DNA of 64,000 bases, taken from positions 74,884,597-74,948,596 of the forward strand of contig NC_080419.1 in NCBI RefSeq assembly GCF_029873635.1, given 5' to 3'. Under the pieces are notes generated by a model that did not search any database, had not been told where the DNA came from, and saw nothing but the letters and a program-made list of their open reading frames with translations. Made by a program: the position numbers and the translations under genes. This DNA is from Malania oleifera. Lineage: Eukaryota; Streptophyta; Magnoliopsida; Santalales; Ximeniaceae. This document shows, piece by piece, positions 60,696-64,000 of the stretch; the first letter of the stretch is position 1; the number at the start of each line of letters is the position of its first letter.

Positions 60696-60850
60696 ATTGT
60701 CGAACCACGTAATCCTTCATGTCATTATTTTTCTGCTTTTATATAATCTGCGTGATTGTGTTTTCTATATATTTCACCATGAAGTGTTGTATTATGAGAT
60801 CATTTGTTTCCACTCCTCATTGATTTGCACAACCATGATTGATATGCTTG
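60696..60850 (+). mobile_element. Tork-like copia LTR fragment, right part
   Basis: CGAACCACGTAATCCTTCATGTC and AAGTGTTGTATTATGAGATCATTTG match 39115-39250. It is the continuation of the fragment ending at 49496. Confidence 0.55.
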
Positions 60851-61138
60851 TTACAATAACTCAAAATTAAAGTTAAAATCAATACATAAGGAAAACATGT
60901 CAAAACCTAAACTCTTTCAAGCATGTAGTAGCAAACATAGATTTACTATTTTTGAAATTTTCATATGCCTTTAGAACGTGATATTTAATGGGAACACATA
61001 CATTCTCAATAATAATGCTCCAACAATAAGTCATGATGACAATGGTTTGAACAAGACTTCAAGAGTGAGTAAAAGACATACCTTGCCTGGAGATTGATCT
61101 TGGATAATAATAAGAAAACCCAAGAGAATCAAAGCTTT
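60851..61138. other. Spacer, nothing recognised
   Basis: No gene or repeat recognised in this short stretch before the CACTA terminus. Confidence 0.45.
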
Positions 61139-61600
61139 CACTACAAAAAAAAAAAAAAAGAGTTTTTAGTGACGAAAGTATTAGTGATGAAATTGAAGAC
61201 GTTACTAGTACTTTCGTCACTAAAAATTACTTTTCCCGCTCAAATTATCACGGGAAACTAATAGCAACATTTTTTTTTTTTTTTTGGAATTAGTGACGAA
61301 TCCAAAGTGTCACTAATAATCATTTATTAGTGATGGTTCAGAACCGTTACTAATAGTCTTATATTAGTGACGATTTTTAAAACTGTCACTAATAATGCAT
61401 TGTTGATGGGGAAAAGGTCAAGAATATTAGTGATGGTTCTCATAAACTGTCACTAATAATGCATTGTTGATGGGGAAAAGATCAAGAATATTAGTGATGG
61501 TTCTAATAATGCATTGTTTTTTTATCATTATTTTATTTAACTATTAGTGACGGTTTTTTTTAGAGTATTAGTGACAGTTTTTAAAAAGACATTAATACTT
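61139..61600 (+). mobile_element. CACTA (En/Spm) transposon terminus with sub-terminal repeats
   Basis: Starts CACTACAAAAAAA, the CACTA terminal signature. The next 450 bp carry about 14 copies, in both directions, of a 10-bp motif TTAGTGACGA/TTAGTGATGG, the usual kind of sub-terminal transposase-binding repeat. A 64-bp unit (from CTGTCACTAATAATGC) is duplicated at 61383 and 61447. The other terminus (ending TGTAGTG) is not seen, so the element is truncated or runs past the window. No transposase seen. Confidence 0.8.
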
Positions 61601-61873
61601 TAAAACCTAAAACCCTAACCCTCGAGTATTTTTCCCACTCTTTCTCCAAATTCCCTCCTCCTCTCCCTTCTTCTCCTTGTACGTAGCTCAGTCCTCCCAT
61701 TGCACCAACACCGTTTCCTTCCTCCCACCGTGCCACTGCTCATTCCCTCCTCCCACCGCACCGCTGCTCGTTCCCTCCTCCTATCGCCGTCGTTGTTGTC
61801 TTTCCCTCCTGCCATCATCGCCTCTGCCACTCCCAGGTTCTTTTTATTCTTCTTCTTCTTCTTCTGCAAATGA

Positions 61874-61913
<40 letters not shown>

Positions 61914-61967
61914 ATGTTTGCATTCTTGTGTGCATGCATGCATGTGTGTGTGTGCATTCGCACATGC

Positions 61968-61998
<31 letters not shown>

Positions 61999-62002
61999 GC
62001 AA

Positions 62003-62034
<32 letters not shown>

Positions 62035-62104
62035 GGAGTGTGTGTGTTGACATGTTGATCTTCAAGCTGATGGCTGAGGTTGCATTGGATTCTTCTGTTT
62101 ATTT
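61601..62104. repeat. Pyrimidine-rich stretch and (GT)n microsatellite
   Basis: It begins with AAACCTAAAACCCTAACCC (a telo-box-like AAACCCTAA), then a C/T-rich stretch, then broken GT runs at about 61874-62050. Cysteine/valine or threonine/histidine frames here are repeat artefacts. It may be internal CACTA sequence. Confidence 0.6.
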
Positions 62105-62236
62105 TGTTAGCATATCTTCCTAAGTTACCCTTGTATTTTCCTAAGTTCCCCTTATAGTCTGCCTCCTTTAGCTATAAAAGGATGGCCCCTTATACAGTGT
62201 TAATATGTACAATCTTGAGTTTCTCCTTTTCTAACA
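62105..62236 (+). repeat. Very short 5' LTR of a Ty1/copia element
   Basis: Starts TGTTAG and ends CTAACA (6-bp perfect inverted ends), followed at once by the primer binding site TGGTATCAAAGCC (62237-62249, initiator tRNA-Met type). TATAAAAG is at 62173-62180, so transcription would start inside the LTR. 132 bp is short for a copia LTR. The 3' LTR lies beyond the window. Confidence 0.85.
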
Positions 62237-63197
62237 TGGTATCAAAGCCTAGAATTTTTTTAAAACCTATTTTTCCTTTTCTTTGCCACTCCAACCCTCC
62301 GTCTTCTACCTGTTTCCTGCAACCGCAGCCCTCTCGGTGTCCCATGCACGTAGTCTTCTCTGATAGGTCTCTGCCTCTCAGTTCGTCCTCATGTCTCCCA
62401 TCTTCGGCTGGTGCATCTCCGGCTTCTTTCCGAAGGTTCTTGATTTTCCGGCAGCGTTTTTCTGGCATCACCTGAGAGATTCAAACTCTAGCGTCATCTC
62501 TCTCTCCGTCAACCTATCGTCTACACAGTGCTCCATGGTTCTTGTTTCCGAATACCTCTCAGGGGTTGATGTCCTCATTGCTTCAGTTTTCTTTGCTAGA
62601 TCTGCCACCGTTCCCGGTGGTCTCAACCAAGTGAGTGGTGTGCCAGCCCTTGCCGTCCGGGTCGTCTTCCCCGGCGAAAGCAGTGCCAGGTTCGTGGCAA
62701 CCAAGAGGTTAAATAAAAAAAAAAAAAATTGGTTGATGATTCTACTTTCTTAAAAAGAGCGTTTTCCCCAGAAGATAATAGGATACTTAGTGGATTGTCT
62801 ACTAGGGATTGAAAAGGAAGGTTCCTCAAAACTTGTTGGTTTAGAGGAAAATTGCACCAGAAACAGAATAGCAACCCCATAGGAACAGAGCAGCGCCTTC
62901 TTTTTTTTTTTTTTTACTGTGCTTCCACTTTTTAAATATTGCCTTGGCACTTTTTTTTTTCTACATAACCACCAAGTGCAGGATATAGTTAACTCTGTGC
63001 ATCATGTGATGCCTCACCTCTCAGTCCCGTATTCAAATCTCTCTGGCAGCATTCTTTCTCTGACAAAGCATCATTTTTTTTAGGCGTGGTTTCTTTGAGA
63101 CTCGTCTCCCTGAGTGCTCGTCTCTCCCAAATTTGTCTCTTTGATTCCGTTAAATTGCTCTTTGCTCTACATCAGTTAGTCTTATCCATTTTTTTTA
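62237..63197 (+). other. Untranslated leader of the short-LTR copia element
   Basis: Nearly 1 kb between primer site and gag, C/T-rich, with A and T homopolymers near 62717 and 62900-62960. No credible gene. Overlapping frames on both strands have no domain. Confidence 0.6.
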
Positions 63198-64000
63198 TTG
63201 GCTTCTTTAACTGATGTTGCACACCCCATAAAGATTGTTTTAAATGGCTCTAACTACAATGCTTGGGCTCAACAAATGTCAGTTTTTTTTATTGGTCCAC
63301 GATTATGGCGTTTTGTCATTGGCACAAAACCAAAACCCACCATAACTGCCATGCAATCCATAGAGAAGTTTGATGAGGCTCTTGATGAATGAGAAAGTAC
63401 TCACTGTAAGATCCTTTCCTAGTTTATTAATACATCAGTTCCTACTATTCAGAGTCTACTTCCTAAGTTTCGTAATGCCAAACTTGCCTAGGATTTTTTG
63501 GTAAAACGATACAACTGTGGCAGTGATGATGCTCTCAAGTTTCAATTGGAAACTAGGCTTTCTCAAATGCGTCAGGGACCTGGACAATCTATTGCCGCAT
63601 TTCAGGCTCAAGTTAGTGGCATTTGGGATCAAATTTCTCACGTTGACCCTGCTTTTTTTGATGAACAGTCAATTAAGCTTTTTGCTGCCTATCAGGATCA
63701 TCATTAGTTCCTATACTTTATGATGCATATCCAGGATGAATTTGAGAATACTCAAGCTTCTTTGTTACACCAATCTCCTCTTCCTACACTTGAGGTTGCT
63801 CTTGCGGAGCTCATTTCTGAGGAGACACGACAATAGACTTGTCGGGTTCATTCTACAGATATGGTCTTGGCTACTACTCAGACTAGCTCCTCTACTCCTA
63901 TTGCAACTGTTACTGCTTCTAAACTACCCCGTTTCCATGGCCAATGCCACTATTGTAAGGAAGACGGTCACCGTATTTTCGATTGTCCTAAGAAGAAGGC
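63198..64000 (+). pseudogene. gag of the short-LTR copia element, broken and cut by the window end
   Basis: Copia gag: GSNYNAWAQQMSVFFIGPRLW, FLVKRYNCGSDDALKFQLE, LSQMRQGPGQSIAAFQ and a zinc knuckle, CHYCKEDGHRIFDC, near 63946-63987. The expected start codon reads TTG, not ATG, at 63198. In-frame stops occur after DEALDE (63390), near 63418 and 63488, after YQDHH (63705) and near 63834. The frame is otherwise continuous to the edge. It differs from the SIRE-type gag at 52018. Confidence 0.85.

Noticed and set aside
61677-62123. Long frames rich in Val/Cys or Thr/His
   Set aside because: They are translations of the GT microsatellite and its surroundings, with no domain.

Overview
The window is a stretch of flowering-plant nuclear DNA, probably eudicot; I cannot name the species. 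The signs are spliceosomal introns, plant Ty3/gypsy (Tekay-type chromovirus) and Ty1/copia (SIRE-type) retrotransposons, hAT and CACTA DNA transposons, a MULE with a plant mobile domain, and many microsatellites. Only two genes look like working host genes. One is a peptidyl-tRNA hydrolase 2 gene on the minus strand (19427-23578, eight coding exons, 194 codons, reading frame reconstructed across all introns). The other is an intronless SWIM/RING zinc-finger gene on the plus strand (40042-40728).

Layout. 1-1827: 3' end and 3' LTR of a Tat/Athila-like element. 1828-4400: no gene. 4409-5417: non-autonomous hAT element with an exact 8-bp target duplication. 5478-18114: decayed plus-strand gypsy element whose 5' LTR is split by a minus-strand, gag-only gypsy element (6959-13128). 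18115-19255: AT-rich, with a possible MITE. 19427-23578: PTH2 gene. 23786-24000: array of small hairpins. 24612-30790: minus-strand MULE/plant-mobile-domain pseudogene, with its 3' part tandemly duplicated and a gypsy solo LTR (27371-29284) inside. 30832-32107: inverted LTR fragment and scrambled filler DNA. 32108-39014: second gypsy element with its pol cut by a copia solo LTR (32631-34545) and a complete 3' LTR. 39015-39300: fragment of another copia LTR. 40042-40728: SWIM/RING gene. 42719-47524: hAT element with a decayed transposase gene and an exact 8-bp target duplication; it belongs to the same family as the element at 4409. 49497-60695: SIRE-type copia element whose 5' end is replaced by three inverted, truncated LTRs and whose integrase is split by another solo LTR. 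61139 onward: one CACTA terminus with its sub-terminal repeats. 62105-64000: 5' part of a different copia element with an unusually short LTR.

How the parts relate. Most of the window is a record of nested insertions that can be ordered by target duplications: GTTGGAAC and CTTTTGAA (hAT), TTGAA and CAGTG (solo LTRs), GAGGTG (nested gypsy). Every retroelement protein region carries stops or frameshifts, so none looks autonomous. The most striking shared feature is that the long LTRs of different clades (Tekay gypsy, SIRE copia, Tat/Athila-like) all carry clusters of short near-palindromic motifs built around GTCGA just upstream of their TATA boxes. The motif wording differs by clade: TTCGTCGACGAA in gypsy, GGTCGACCGAAC or GGTCGCCTGAAC in copia.
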